Assembly (NCBI RefSeq): GCF_900108855.1
Contig: NZ_FNXY01000003.1
Span: forward strand, 372,001 to 436,000
Reading direction: 5' to 3'
DNA from: Dyadobacter koreensis
GTDB lineage: Bacteria; Bacteroidota; Bacteroidia; Cytophagales; Spirosomataceae
Length of the DNA stretch: 64,000 bases
The notes under the pieces are model-generated. The model had not been told where the DNA came from. It was given only the letters and a program-made list of their open reading frames with translations, and did not search any database. The translations under genes and the position numbers were made by a program. Positions 9,349 to 18,180 of this stretch are shown here, piece by piece. Position 1 is the stretch's first letter; the number at the start of each line of letters is the position of its first letter.

Positions 9349-10044
9349 ATGAAGAAATATTTGACGTGGGCAAAACTAGTCTTATTATTAAGCCTGTCTG
9401 CTTGCAACAGTGAAGAAAGAAATAATGTCGATCCTGTCAGGACAATGACCTCGGAATTTCAGACCGGCGTTGAAGGATGGACAGGCGATTATGCTTTATA
9501 CAATCGTGCGGATACTACAAAAGTTGCGTTTGCGATGGAGCGCGACTCATTGCCAAGTGACATCGATTCTTTAAGATGGAGCCTGCGTCTGGAAGGTACA
9601 AATGTTGGCGACAGCATTTTTCTGTTTTTAAAAAAGGAAATCGCCGGCCTTAATCCGGAAAAAACCTACAATGTTTCCTTTGATATAAATCTTGCAACGA
9701 ACTATCCGGATCTTCCAGGTGCCACCGGAAAAAATATCAGCCTGAAAGCCGGCGCTTCTGCTGCCGAGCCAACAAAAGAATTGTCAAACGGATACTATAA
9801 CATTTCGATAAAAAAAGGATTATGGAATCAGGACGGAGCCGAAATGTCAATCATCGGCGACGTGGTGAATAATTCAGCCAGAGCTGTCTACCAGATTGTC
9901 AACCGAAACAGCAGTTCAAAAAATATTTCCGTAAAGCCCGGCAGCGATGGAAAAATCTGGGTTTGCATCGGGGAAGATACTCGTTTTAAAGGAAGAACCG
10001 TTCTTTATTATGATATGATAAAAGTTACCGTCAGAGAGCAATAA
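9349..10044 (+). CDS. Lipoprotein, second of a tandem paralogous triplet
   Basis: 231 residues from the ATG at 9349; the TTG three bases upstream is less likely. Signal peptide with lipobox LSLSAC. It shares with its neighbours the segment F..GVEGWTGDYALY near residue 40, AGLNPEKTYNVSFDINL in the middle, LKAGASAAEPTKELSNGYY, and the closing KIWVCIG...YYDMIKV. Similarity to the third copy is higher than to the first in the N-terminal half (GWTGDYA / DWTGDYA, LRLEGTNVGDSIF / LRVAGTNTGDSLF). This points to stepwise duplication. Exported, membrane-anchored, function unknown. Confidence 0.82.
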   Translation: MKKYLTWAKLVLLLSLSACNSEERNNVDPVRTMTSEFQTGVEGWTGDYALYNRADTTKVAFAMERDSLPSDIDSLRWSLRLEGTNVGDSIFLFLKKEIAGLNPEKTYNVSFDINLATNYPDLPGATGKNISLKAGASAAEPTKELSNGYYNISIKKGLWNQDGAEMSIIGDVVNNSARAVYQIVNRNSSSKNISVKPGSDGKIWVCIGEDTRFKGRTVLYYDMIKVTVREQ

Positions 10045-10069
10045 CCAATTTAAAAGTAGATTGCAAAGC

Positions 10070-10768
10070 ATGAAAAAGTGGATCGCATCAGCAAGTTTGA
10101 TCATGGCTATTTATTTTGTTGCGTGTAAAAACGCTACAGATCCGCTGCCCATAACATTTTTTGACAGTACGTTTCAGGAAGGCACAGATGACTGGACAGG
10201 CGATTATGCTTATTACAAATCAGGACAAGATTCCGCGGTAAAGTTTAATGTCAGTCTTGCCGATATTCCTTTTAGAACCGATAGTACTTTACGTGGCCTG
10301 CGGGTGGCAGGCACAAATACTGGTGACAGCCTTTTCTGGTTTATCAAACGAAAAATAACAGGTCTCGATCCTACCCTAACCTACAAGGTAGCTTATAGAA
10401 TAAATTTAACAACGAGCTATCCGGATACCATCGGCAGCTCGGGAAGAATTACCTACATTAAGGCAGGTGCGACTACGGAGGAGCCCAAAAAAATATTATC
10501 CGCCGGATTTTATGACACATCCGTTTTAAAGGGTGCAATCGGAAAAAGCGGAACTGAAATGTTGGTCTTGGGCAATGTGGGGAACAAAATAGATTCTATC
10601 GCTTATCGAAGTATTGTAAGGGATAATGCCAATCTTGCAGTGGAAGTAAAACCCAACGCGGCCGGTGAAATTTGGCTGTGTGTTGGAACAGAAACTACCT
10701 ATAAGGGACAAATCCTGCTCTTCTTTGACCGCATTTACGCGGCCGTTAGTGAAAAACAGGCATACTAG
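10070..10768 (+). CDS. Lipoprotein, third of a tandem paralogous triplet
   Basis: 232 residues from the ATG at 10070; a TTG nine bases earlier would add MQS only. The signal peptide MKKWIASASLIMAIYFVAC ends in a lipobox cysteine. Shared pattern: DDWTGDYAYY, GLDPTLTYKVAYRINL, YIKAGATTEEPKKILSAGFY, EIWLCVGTETTYKG. It starts 25 bases after the second copy, so co-transcription is likely. The three proteins keep the same length and the same closing strand while surface positions vary, as expected for binding proteins under diversification. No catalytic motif is visible. Confidence 0.82.
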   Translation: MKKWIASASLIMAIYFVACKNATDPLPITFFDSTFQEGTDDWTGDYAYYKSGQDSAVKFNVSLADIPFRTDSTLRGLRVAGTNTGDSLFWFIKRKITGLDPTLTYKVAYRINLTTSYPDTIGSSGRITYIKAGATTEEPKKILSAGFYDTSVLKGAIGKSGTEMLVLGNVGNKIDSIAYRSIVRDNANLAVEVKPNAAGEIWLCVGTETTYKGQILLFFDRIYAAVSEKQAY

Positions 10769-10844
10769 GCGCATTTTCCGTTCCGTTTTGTAACTTAGCA
10801 CGGGCATATCGCCAGGGCCTTTCCCTATTTTTACCTTTCAAATA

Positions 10845-11483
10845 ATGATACAGATTAAATCTTTTGTCTTTAATCCCTTCTCCGAAAATACGTATTTGTT
10901 GTATGATGAAACCAACGAAGCCGTCATTATCGATCCGGGATGTTATGACAAAGCCGAGTACAAACAACTTTACGATTTTATAGAAACCAATTCGCTTAAA
11001 CCTGTCCGTATCATCAATACGCACGCGCATATTGACCATGTACTTGGTGTAGCTGCGGTAAAAGCAAAATATAATATTCCGTTTTCGCTTCATAAAATTG
11101 ATGAGCAATTGCTGAAAGCTGTAAAAACCTATGCGTCGAATTATGGATTTTCAGGTTTTGACGAACCGGAAATTGATTCTTATTTTGATGAAGGCGACGT
11201 AGTAAGCTTTGGAAATTCCTCCCTTCGCCTGCTTTTCGTACCTGGTCATGCACCCGGTCACGTCGCGTTTGTAAACGATGAACAACAGTTTGTGATCGGC
11301 GGTGATGTTCTTTTCAGACAAAGTATTGGACGGACAGATCTTCCGGGGGGTGATTTTGATACATTAATTGATAGCATCAGGACCAAACTTTTTACGCTGG
11401 GCGATGGTTACACTGTTTACGCGGGGCATATGCAGCCGACAACAATTGGATTTGAAAAGAAAAACAACCCATTTTTGAAGTAA
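10845..11483 (+). CDS. MBL-fold metallo-hydrolase, glyoxalase II-like
   Basis: A 212-residue zinc hydrolase of the metallo-beta-lactamase fold. The metal motif THAHIDH lies at residues 59-65, followed by GHAPGHVAF, the aspartate of GGDVLF and the C-terminal histidine of YAGHMQPTT, giving a full two-metal ligand set. Length is shorter than classical glyoxalase II (about 250), matching the YcbL/GloB-related group, which cleaves thioesters such as S-lactoylglutathione analogues; the substrate here is uncertain because Bacteroidota usually lack glutathione. It lies 72 bases ahead of pssA on the same strand. Confidence 0.88.
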   Translation: MIQIKSFVFNPFSENTYLLYDETNEAVIIDPGCYDKAEYKQLYDFIETNSLKPVRIINTHAHIDHVLGVAAVKAKYNIPFSLHKIDEQLLKAVKTYASNYGFSGFDEPEIDSYFDEGDVVSFGNSSLRLLFVPGHAPGHVAFVNDEQQFVIGGDVLFRQSIGRTDLPGGDFDTLIDSIRTKLFTLGDGYTVYAGHMQPTTIGFEKKNNPFLK

Positions 11484-11555
11484 TTTTCCCGGAACTTCCA
11501 AAAGTTAATTTGTCGTTTTTTTGCCCGCAGCTTCACCCTGTACTGAAAATTAAAA

Positions 11556-12260
11556 ATGTTGCTTCGACACATACCAAACGTCCTTACCTGCCTGAATCTG
11601 CTTTGCGGATGTATAGGCGTCGTGGAGGCGTTTCATAATAACATCATTATATCTTGCGGGCTAATAGGAATTGCTCTTATTTTCGATTTCTTTGACGGTT
11701 TTGCTGCGCGACTTCTAAAAGTAAGTTCACCCATCGGCCGCGACCTGGATTCCCTGGCTGATATGGTGACCTTCGGCCTTTTACCTTCTATCATTATTTA
11801 CCAGTTATTAATGCAAAGCATTCCTGATCTGATGGGAATCTGGAAAGCATATCCGGCCTTTTTGATCGCGATTTTTTCTGCCATACGCTTGGCTAAATTT
11901 AATAACGATCCACGCCAGAGCGATTCTTTCATTGGCGTTCCGACACCTGCGAATGCTTTGCTTATCGCCTCTTTGCCTGTTATAGTGCTGACTCAGGACG
12001 AATACTGGAAAACACTCATTGTCAACACAAATAATTTATTGCTCCTGACCGTTGTGATGTGTTATCTTCTTATTGCCGAAATAAAACTTATCGCGCTAAA
12101 ATTTAAATCTTTCGGCTGGCAGGGAAATGAGTTCCGCTATTCATTTCTTTTCCTGACTGTTTTACTTCTTGCCTTTTTTAAAATTCTAGCCATTCCGTTG
12201 ATTTTGGTTATCTATATCATTTTATCGGTTGCAGCTAATCTCACGAAAAAAAGTGCATGA
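11556..12260 (+). CDS. pssA: CDP-diacylglycerol--serine O-phosphatidyltransferase
   Basis: An integral membrane enzyme that makes phosphatidylserine from CDP-diacylglycerol and serine, the first step to phosphatidylethanolamine. It has 234 residues with about seven hydrophobic segments. The CDP-alcohol phosphotransferase signature D-G-x2-A-R-x8-G-x3-D-x3-D is perfect: D47 G48, A51 R52, G61, D65 and D69. Members of type II PssA have this length and topology. The phosphatidylserine decarboxylase gene is not in this window. The next gene, fabH, starts 150 bases downstream, so a loose lipid-synthesis association is possible but not proven. Confidence 0.93.
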   Translation: MLLRHIPNVLTCLNLLCGCIGVVEAFHNNIIISCGLIGIALIFDFFDGFAARLLKVSSPIGRDLDSLADMVTFGLLPSIIIYQLLMQSIPDLMGIWKAYPAFLIAIFSAIRLAKFNNDPRQSDSFIGVPTPANALLIASLPVIVLTQDEYWKTLIVNTNNLLLLTVVMCYLLIAEIKLIALKFKSFGWQGNEFRYSFLFLTVLLLAFFKILAIPLILVIYIILSVAANLTKKSA

Positions 12261-12410
12261 ATTGGTAACAAAGACTTTTTGTTGCAAATTTGCGTTGAAT
12301 TAAATTATACGGGTATTTAAGTAACTGACAAATAGTGAGTAAGTATCCGTTTGTTGGCTACCATAGCCTTATTCAACGGAATCGCTCTTAGTACACAAAT
12401 TAATTTCCGC

Positions 12411-13412
12411 ATGACATTTTCACGTATTACCGGCCTTGGCTACTATGTTCCTGACAACATTATTACGAATAACGATCTGACGAAATGGATGGACACATCC
12501 GACGAATGGATTCAGGAAAGAACAGGTATAAAAGAGCGCCGTTATTTTGAATACGGAAAAGATACAAATTACAGCATGGCAGCCGCTGCGTCCAGGCAAG
12601 CGCTGGAAAGGGCTGACATTGCGCCGGACCAGGTTGATGTGATCGTATATGCAACAATAACACCTGACTATTTTTTCCCGGGCTCTGCTTTTTTGATGCA
12701 AAGGGAATTGGGCATGGACGGTATACCTGTGATCGACATCCGTCAGCAGTGTTCCGGATTTGTATATGCGCTCTCGATCGCAGATCAGTTCATAAAATCA
12801 GGAATGTACAAAACGGCGCTTGTCGTCGGTTCGGAAATTCAGTCTTCCTGGATTGATAAGAGCACGGCAGGTAGAAACACCGCTGTGATTTTCGGTGATG
12901 GAGCCGGCGCTGCGGTCCTGCAGGCAACTACCGACGCAAGCCATCGAATTCTGTCAACGCATTTACACGCAGACGGCAGGTTCGCTGAGGACCTTTTTGT
13001 AAAAGAACCTGGCAGCAGCCGTCCGGGACGAACCGCAACAACAGAAATGATTGACGACGGCGGATTCAACGTGCATATGAATGGCAACACGGTTTTTAAG
13101 CATGCCATTGTTCGGTTTGGAGAAGTAATCAATGAGGCGCTTGATGCAAACGGATTTCAGTCGTCAGATGTAAACGTCTTGGTCCCACACCAGGCAAACA
13201 TTCGCATCAGTGAGTATGTAAGGCAACAGATGGGGCTTTCTGAGGAACAGGTAATCAACAATATTCAGCGTTTCGGAAACACCACTGCAGCATCCATTCC
13301 AATCGCGCTTGCAGAAGCCTGGGAAGAAGGGAGAATCAAAGAAGGTGATCTGGTGTGTCTTGCAGCATTTGGAAGCGGATTTACCTGGGCATCAGCATTG
13401 ATCAAATGGTAA
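12411..13412 (+). CDS. fabH: 3-oxoacyl-ACP synthase III
   Basis: Condenses acetyl-CoA (or a branched acyl-CoA) with malonyl-ACP to start fatty acid synthesis. The ATG at 12411 gives MTFSRITGLG, matching family N termini; the longer frame relies on a TTG at 12351 and adds 20 unrelated residues. From this start the protein has 333 residues. The catalytic triad is visible: Cys114 in RQQCSGF, His260 in VPHQANIRI and Asn290 in FGNTTAAS. The insert after residue 200 (PGSSRPGRTAT) is as in other Bacteroidota FabH proteins. The organism may carry other FabH copies. A terminator-like hairpin follows. Confidence 0.94.
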   Translation: MTFSRITGLGYYVPDNIITNNDLTKWMDTSDEWIQERTGIKERRYFEYGKDTNYSMAAAASRQALERADIAPDQVDVIVYATITPDYFFPGSAFLMQRELGMDGIPVIDIRQQCSGFVYALSIADQFIKSGMYKTALVVGSEIQSSWIDKSTAGRNTAVIFGDGAGAAVLQATTDASHRILSTHLHADGRFAEDLFVKEPGSSRPGRTATTEMIDDGGFNVHMNGNTVFKHAIVRFGEVINEALDANGFQSSDVNVLVPHQANIRISEYVRQQMGLSEEQVINNIQRFGNTTAASIPIALAEAWEEGRIKEGDLVCLAAFGSGFTWASALIKW

Positions 13413-13463
13413 AAACGGTGTATTGACTGTAAAAACAGGATTTAAATCAAATTCAGGAACGAG

Positions 13464-13538
13464 AAAAGTAAATATGCAGCGGAGAAATTCGTTGCATGAA
13501 CAATATATTTCTCCGCTTAAACTCTACTTTTTTTTATC
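13464..13538 (+). terminator. Terminator of fabH
   Basis: Inverted repeat gcggagaaat (13479-13488) with atttctccgc (13507-13516). Flanking bases pair further, and a run of T follows at 13529-13535. It lies between convergent fabH and the CoA-binding protein gene. Confidence 0.7.
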
Positions 13539-13896
13539 AGTATTGCCCCGTTGTAAGCATGACTAAAGTACACGCTCTGACTGGTACGATATTTTTAGCG
13601 ACCAAAATATCTTCAAACTCGCGGTTTTCTGTACCAGGATTGAAAATAACGCGTTTTGGATTCAGAGAAATGATATAATCATAATAAGCAGTTTGAATAC
13701 CCGGATTGATATATAAAGTAACAGTGTCAATATTTTCCCATGGTAAAGGCTGAATATGGATTTCCTGCCCCGCTACAGACCCCTTTCTACGGCCAAGTAG
13801 TAAAACGGAATATCCCTTTGCTTTTAATTTTTGGGCTGCCAGAAAAGAATATCTGGTTGGATTTTCAGATGCGCCGATGATAAGTGTTTGTTTCAT
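13537..13896 (-). CDS. CoA-binding domain protein (YccU-like)
   Basis: A 119-residue single-domain Rossmann-type protein of the CoA_binding_2 family. It opens with a nucleotide-binding strand-turn (TLIIGASENPTRYSF), followed by KGYSVLLLGRR and the motif YINPGIQTAYYDYI. The conserved NPG..N segment FNPGTENREFEDI is present. Members bind CoA or a related cofactor in the cytoplasm; no catalytic role is established. It is a single gene, convergent with fabH. Size and motifs match the YccU group, so the family is secure while the biological role is unknown. Confidence 0.85.
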   Translation of the reverse strand: MKQTLIIGASENPTRYSFLAAQKLKAKGYSVLLLGRRKGSVAGQEIHIQPLPWENIDTVTLYINPGIQTAYYDYIISLNPKRVIFNPGTENREFEDILVAKNIVPVRACTLVMLTTGQY

Positions 13897-14039
13897 TGTA
13901 AGCTTTAATGTATAAAGAAGTATATAAAACTTTTGTTTTTAAAACGTTCGTTACTAGTATTAAGTCTTCAACAGTATAGTATTACTTGACCTTAACAATA
14001 TTTTAAAAAGTTTCCAATTCAATAATCGAATGTCAAACA

Positions 14040-14612
14040 ATGAATGAGCCAACGATAAGCCGGAGTTTTTGGAATGAGAAATGGGCTAAGATTAAATTCG
14101 ACGAAATCGAAAATGCCCCTCACTATGAAGTGTCTAATTATGGAAGATTAAAGAGTTTTCAAAACAATCCGAAAGATGGTGCCATTATCAAAGGGTCAGT
14201 TATCCAGGGATATCGTTCTTTGAATATTCGTGCAGCAGGTGGCAAAACGATCAATCGCTACGTACATAAATTGGTTGCTGAACATTTTGTAGATAAAGCA
14301 AGCGATGATCACGGGTTCGTTATTCATAGCGATTTTGAGAAACAAAACAACTATTACGAGAATTTAAGGTGGGTAACGAAGACAGAAATGATCGATCACA
14401 ATCGTGAAAATCCTGCTTTTATCAACCGCGTTATTCCACGTAGAACTAAAAACTATAAACTGACTGAGAGCAAAGTAAGAATTATCAAAAAGTTGCTGAA
14501 AAATGACAATAACCGCTTGAAAATGATCGCAAAGCAGTTTGGTATTACACATACCCAGTTGAACAGGATTCGTTCAGGAGAGAACTGGAAACATGTAACC
14601 ATTGAAGACTAG
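14040..14612 (+). CDS. NUMOD4 / HNH endonuclease-like protein
   Basis: A 190-residue cytoplasmic protein. An N-terminal NUMOD4 motif (PHYEVSNYGRLKSF, about residues 27-40) is followed by an HNH_3-type unit: the histidine of VHKLVAEHF, the H of VIHSDFEKQNN and the asparagines of YYENLRWVT. The C terminus (residues 138-185) has a helix-turn-helix-like segment with IAKQFGITHTQLNRIRSG, a NUMOD1-like DNA-binding end. Such proteins are usually homing endonucleases of introns or phages, but here it is a stand-alone gene between housekeeping genes with no intron or mobile signature. It may be domesticated. HNH ligands look complete; nuclease activity is inferred only. Confidence 0.8.
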   Translation: MNEPTISRSFWNEKWAKIKFDEIENAPHYEVSNYGRLKSFQNNPKDGAIIKGSVIQGYRSLNIRAAGGKTINRYVHKLVAEHFVDKASDDHGFVIHSDFEKQNNYYENLRWVTKTEMIDHNRENPAFINRVIPRRTKNYKLTESKVRIIKKLLKNDNNRLKMIAKQFGITHTQLNRIRSGENWKHVTIED

Positions 14613-14637
14613 AGTATAATAATTTTCAAGCGATTTT

Positions 14638-14934
14638 TCATTTCTTCTCCAGAGAAGAAACCGTATAACCGCTCCCGTTCATACCCTCTTCATAATCGAC
14701 CAAAACGCCGAGTACATACATCAAATGTCGTTTGTCAATGATCACTTTTATACCGTCAATCTTATAAACCTGGTCGGCATCCGAGGCTGTATCAAAGCCA
14801 AGTAAAAATGTTCCGCTGCACCCGCCTCCGCGTAAACCCACCCGAAGTCCGTAGGTGTCAGGAATTTTATTGGCTTCTAATGTTGTCACAATTTCAAGCT
14901 TTGCCTTGTCTGTAATCTGAATCGGATTCTCCAT
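14638..14934 (-). CDS. A-type iron-sulfur scaffold relative (HesB/IscA family), lacking C-terminal cysteines
   Basis: A 98-residue HesB/IscA-fold protein. The ATG at 14934 gives MENPIQITDKAK, the usual family start; the longer frame begins at a TTG. Conserved features are GLRVGLRGGGCSGTFLLGFD with the first cysteine, and the body up to DYEEGMNGSGYTV. Classical IscA/ErpA then end in a CGCG-type motif that supplies two more cluster ligands; this protein stops at SSLEKK and lacks it. It therefore keeps only one of the three canonical cysteines. It could still hold a cluster as a dimer with other ligands, or have another role. The gene is convergent with the HNH gene. Confidence 0.84.
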   Translation of the reverse strand: MENPIQITDKAKLEIVTTLEANKIPDTYGLRVGLRGGGCSGTFLLGFDTASDADQVYKIDGIKVIIDKRHLMYVLGVLVDYEEGMNGSGYTVSSLEKK

Positions 14935-15145
14935 GAATTCACTCAATAGTAATATTTCTTCAAAAATTCCCGATTGTATTGGTAACAATCTGTATTATCT
15001 GTATTAAAAGACAAAAATTAACGTAGGCAGACCTTTATCCCCTTTTAAAACAGCTGATATAGAGGTTTGCTAGACTCTAACAGCAAATCGCCTGTTTGAA
15101 TTCGGATTTAATTCACTTTCTTCCTTCTAATTTTCGTTTATCTTG

Positions 15146-15153
15146 TAATTTTG
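15146..15153 (+). promoter_or_regulatory. Putative -7 box TAATTTTG
   Basis: Fits TAnnTTTG and lies 37 bases before the ATG at 15190. It covers the TTG at 15151 that would start the longest frame, which supports the ATG. The -33 side is not clear. Confidence 0.45.
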
Positions 15154-15189
15154 CGTCTTATCCGCTACCAAATTACCTTGTACCAAGCT

Positions 15190-15711
15190 ATGGAATTTTA
15201 TTTTTTGCTCAGTATCATCACAGTAGGTGCCATTGTCACATATGGTGTTTACATGACGATCACCAAAGTTGCTGAAAAAGTTTTTGAAAAACAGAGATTT
15301 GACCTGCACAATAAAAATACAGAGATTACATTACCGCTCCGCTTGCAGGCATACGAGCGTATGTGCCTTTTCCTAGAACGAATTACACCCAATAATTTGT
15401 TGCTAAGGGTAGTACCGGCCGCATCGAATTCACTTGAATTACAGCATATTCTTTTAAATGAGATACGTGAGGAATTCAACCACAATCTTGCTCAGCAAAT
15501 TTATATCAGCAACGAAGCCTGGTCGCATATTGTCAATGCCATGAATGAAATTGTTTCTGTGGTCAACCAGGCTGCCGCAGAAGTGGAATCTGAATCTCCC
15601 GCCTCTGAACTTGCAAAAAAGATTTTCGCACAGGTTATCGGAAAAGAAATTCAACCAACAACGCACGCGCTTACGTTTCTGAAACAGGAGATACAGGGCG
15701 TATTTAAATAA
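15190..15711 (+). CDS. Membrane-anchored protein upstream of mutS2, DUF7935-like
   Basis: A 173-residue protein with one N-terminal transmembrane segment (about residues 3-25, FYFLLSIITVGAIVTYGVY) followed by a soluble helical part. The segment LPLRLQAYERMCLFLERI and the later NEIREEFNHNLAQQIYIS are typical of a conserved Bacteroidota family often found next to mutS2, which I believe is the DUF7935 family; this family name is from memory. The function is unknown. The start is the ATG at 15190 because the upstream TTG lies inside a promoter box. The stop is 57 bases before the mutS2 ATG, so the two are probably co-transcribed. Confidence 0.8.
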   Translation: MEFYFLLSIITVGAIVTYGVYMTITKVAEKVFEKQRFDLHNKNTEITLPLRLQAYERMCLFLERITPNNLLLRVVPAASNSLELQHILLNEIREEFNHNLAQQIYISNEAWSHIVNAMNEIVSVVNQAAAEVESESPASELAKKIFAQVIGKEIQPTTHALTFLKQEIQGVFK

Positions 15712-15768
15712 TGTAATCCGGACAGGTAGCCTGTGGCTGCTATCGGCTTCAAATTTGAAATACAAGAA

Positions 15769-18177
15769 ATGTTATACCCCAATACAATTGAACAAAAGTT
15801 AGGTTTTGACAAACTGCGCGAGCTTTTAAAAGAGGCTTGTATAAGTCCCCTGGGCCGTAGCTATGTTGAAAAAATACGCTTTTCCGACAATTTCGGAATG
15901 GTTGAAAAGCTTGTCAGCCAGACCGCCGAAATGAAAAAGGTAATGGAAATCGGGGAGGATTTTCCATCGCAGAATTATCTGGACGCAACTCCGTTTTTGA
16001 AGCGTGCAGCGATCGAAGGAATGCTGTTGACACTGGAAGAATTTTCAGATCTCAAGGCTTCTCTGCAAACGATCCGTCTTTGCCTCCGTTTTTTCGAAAA
16101 TCAGGAGCCCGAATCGTTTCCATTATTAAGTGAATTTGCAAAAACCGTACGTATCGATCGGGCGATAACGGATGCGATCGATAAGATTATTGACGACCGT
16201 GGACAAATACGCGATACGGCTTCTCCCGAACTGGCACGTATCAGGAGAAAACTAATTTCAGAACAGGCAGGTATCAGGAAAAAACTTGACAACATGCTGC
16301 GTTCAGCGAAAAACAGCGGATGGATCAGCGAAGACGTTTCCTTAACGGTTCGTAATGGCCGTATGGTAATTCCTTTGGCTGCAGAGCACAAACGCAAACT
16401 GAAAGGTTTTATTCATGATGAATCATCTACAGGACAAACTGTTTTTATAGAACCGACGGATGTTTTTGAATCAAACAACGAAATCCGTGAGCTTGAATAT
16501 GAGGAGCGACGCGAGATCAATCGTATTCTGATGCATCTGACAGATCAACTGCGCACTTTCGTTCCTGATTTGCAGAAAGCATATGCATTTCTGGGACTTA
16601 TGGATTTCCTTCGTGCAAAAGCTAAAATTGCCATTCAAATGAATGCAACTAATCCGACTTTTGTCAACAAGCAATTCATAGACTGGAAAGATGCACGGCA
16701 TCCGTTGCTTCATTTATCTTTTCAAAAACAAGGAAAGAAAGTTGTTCCGCTCAATATTGAGTTGCAGGACAAAAATCGCATATTAATCGTTTCAGGACCA
16801 AATGCAGGAGGAAAATCTGTATCGCTAAAAACGGTAGGATTGATCCAGTATATGCATCAATGCGGACTTCTGGTACCGGTGGCTGATGGTTCAGCAATCG
16901 GTTTTTTCCAAAATATTTTCATTGATATTGGTGATGAACAGTCGCTGGAAAATGATTTGAGTACATACAGCTCTCACCTCACTAACATGCGTTATTTTCT
17001 GACGCTGGCCAACAAGCGGACGTTGTTTTTAATTGATGAATTTGGAACAGGAACCGAACCCGGGCTTGGCGGTGCCATTGCAGAAGCTATTCTGGAAGAT
17101 CTGACGAAGTCGGGCGCTTATGGCGTCATCAATACGCACTACACAAATTTGAAGGTCCTGGCAGATAAAACGGAGGGGTTGGTTAATGGTGCGATGCGAT
17201 TTGACGGAGAGCATCTCGAACCAATTTATCAGCTGGAAATTGGAAGGCCCGGAAGTTCATTTGCTTTTGAAATTGCATCCAAAATCGGTTTGCCAAATAC
17301 AGTAATTAATCGTGCAAAAGATAAACTGGGAAAACAACAGGTTAGTTTTGAAAAGCTTTTGAAAGAACTCGATATTGAGCGGAAAGTCTTTGCCGAGAAA
17401 AATATTGAAGTTGGCATCAAAGAAAGAAAACTTACTCAACAGCTTTCAGAGTATACCAAGCTAAAATCAAATCTTGAAAACAACGAGAAAAAACTTGTAA
17501 ACGAAGCCAAACAGAAGGCAAAAAATCTGCTTGCCGACGCAAACCAGCTGATTGAAAATACGATTCGCGAGATCAAGGAAAACAAAGCAGAGAAAGAGAA
17601 AACGAAAACGGTCAGGACTGAGCTGGAGAAATTTGGCAAAAAGAATCTGGCGCTCGAAGAAGTTGAAGAGCTGCCTTCCGAGGATAATGTTTTCGAACCG
17701 GAAGACGGCGCGATAACGGTTGGAAGTTATGTCAGAATTGCCGGACAAACTGCCATTGGCGAAGTACTGGCTTTAAAAGGAAAAGATGCAGAAATACGAA
17801 TTGGAGATCTGAAATCGAATATCAAGCTTAACCGCCTTGAAAAAGTTTCAAACAAAACATACAAGGCGGCAACCGGTGAAAAGAAATTGAAAACTTCATC
17901 AAAAGGTGTTGACCTCAATGAACGGATGATGAATTTCAGCTTCAACCTGGACATACGCGGAAAACGTGGAGAAGAGGCGTTGGGCGTTCTGGATTCTTTT
18001 ATGGATAATGCAATTATGCTTGGTTATGACGAATTGCGCGTCGTGCACGGCAAGGGAGACGGGATTTTAAGAACTTTGGTACGTAACCATTTAAGAGGCT
18101 ATTCACACGTCGCCAATATGCAGGATGAACATCCGGACCGTGGCGGAGCGGGAGTTACAATTGTTAAGCTGAAATAA
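15769..18177 (+). CDS. mutS2: Endonuclease MutS2
   Basis: An 802-residue MutS-family ATPase with Smr nuclease domain. It lacks the mismatch-recognition domains of MutS1 and in other bacteria limits recombination or rescues collided ribosomes. Domains: N-terminal core with coiled clamp (1-320), ATPase with Walker A GPNAGGKS at about 343-350 and Walker B LFLIDEFGTGTEP near 425, a long charged coiled coil (about 510-640), a KOW-like beta segment (VGSYVRIAGQT) and the Smr domain at about 725-800 (DIRGKRGEEAL and VHGKGDGIL). The ATG at 15769 is preferred over a GTG at 15733. A strong bidirectional hairpin follows. Confidence 0.95.
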   Translation: MLYPNTIEQKLGFDKLRELLKEACISPLGRSYVEKIRFSDNFGMVEKLVSQTAEMKKVMEIGEDFPSQNYLDATPFLKRAAIEGMLLTLEEFSDLKASLQTIRLCLRFFENQEPESFPLLSEFAKTVRIDRAITDAIDKIIDDRGQIRDTASPELARIRRKLISEQAGIRKKLDNMLRSAKNSGWISEDVSLTVRNGRMVIPLAAEHKRKLKGFIHDESSTGQTVFIEPTDVFESNNEIRELEYEERREINRILMHLTDQLRTFVPDLQKAYAFLGLMDFLRAKAKIAIQMNATNPTFVNKQFIDWKDARHPLLHLSFQKQGKKVVPLNIELQDKNRILIVSGPNAGGKSVSLKTVGLIQYMHQCGLLVPVADGSAIGFFQNIFIDIGDEQSLENDLSTYSSHLTNMRYFLTLANKRTLFLIDEFGTGTEPGLGGAIAEAILEDLTKSGAYGVINTHYTNLKVLADKTEGLVNGAMRFDGEHLEPIYQLEIGRPGSSFAFEIASKIGLPNTVINRAKDKLGKQQVSFEKLLKELDIERKVFAEKNIEVGIKERKLTQQLSEYTKLKSNLENNEKKLVNEAKQKAKNLLADANQLIENTIREIKENKAEKEKTKTVRTELEKFGKKNLALEEVEELPSEDNVFEPEDGAITVGSYVRIAGQTAIGEVLALKGKDAEIRIGDLKSNIKLNRLEKVSNKTYKAATGEKKLKTSSKGVDLNERMMNFSFNLDIRGKRGEEALGVLDSFMDNAIMLGYDELRVVHGKGDGILRTLVRNHLRGYSHVANMQDEHPDRGGAGVTIVKLK

Positions 18178-18180
18178 TTT

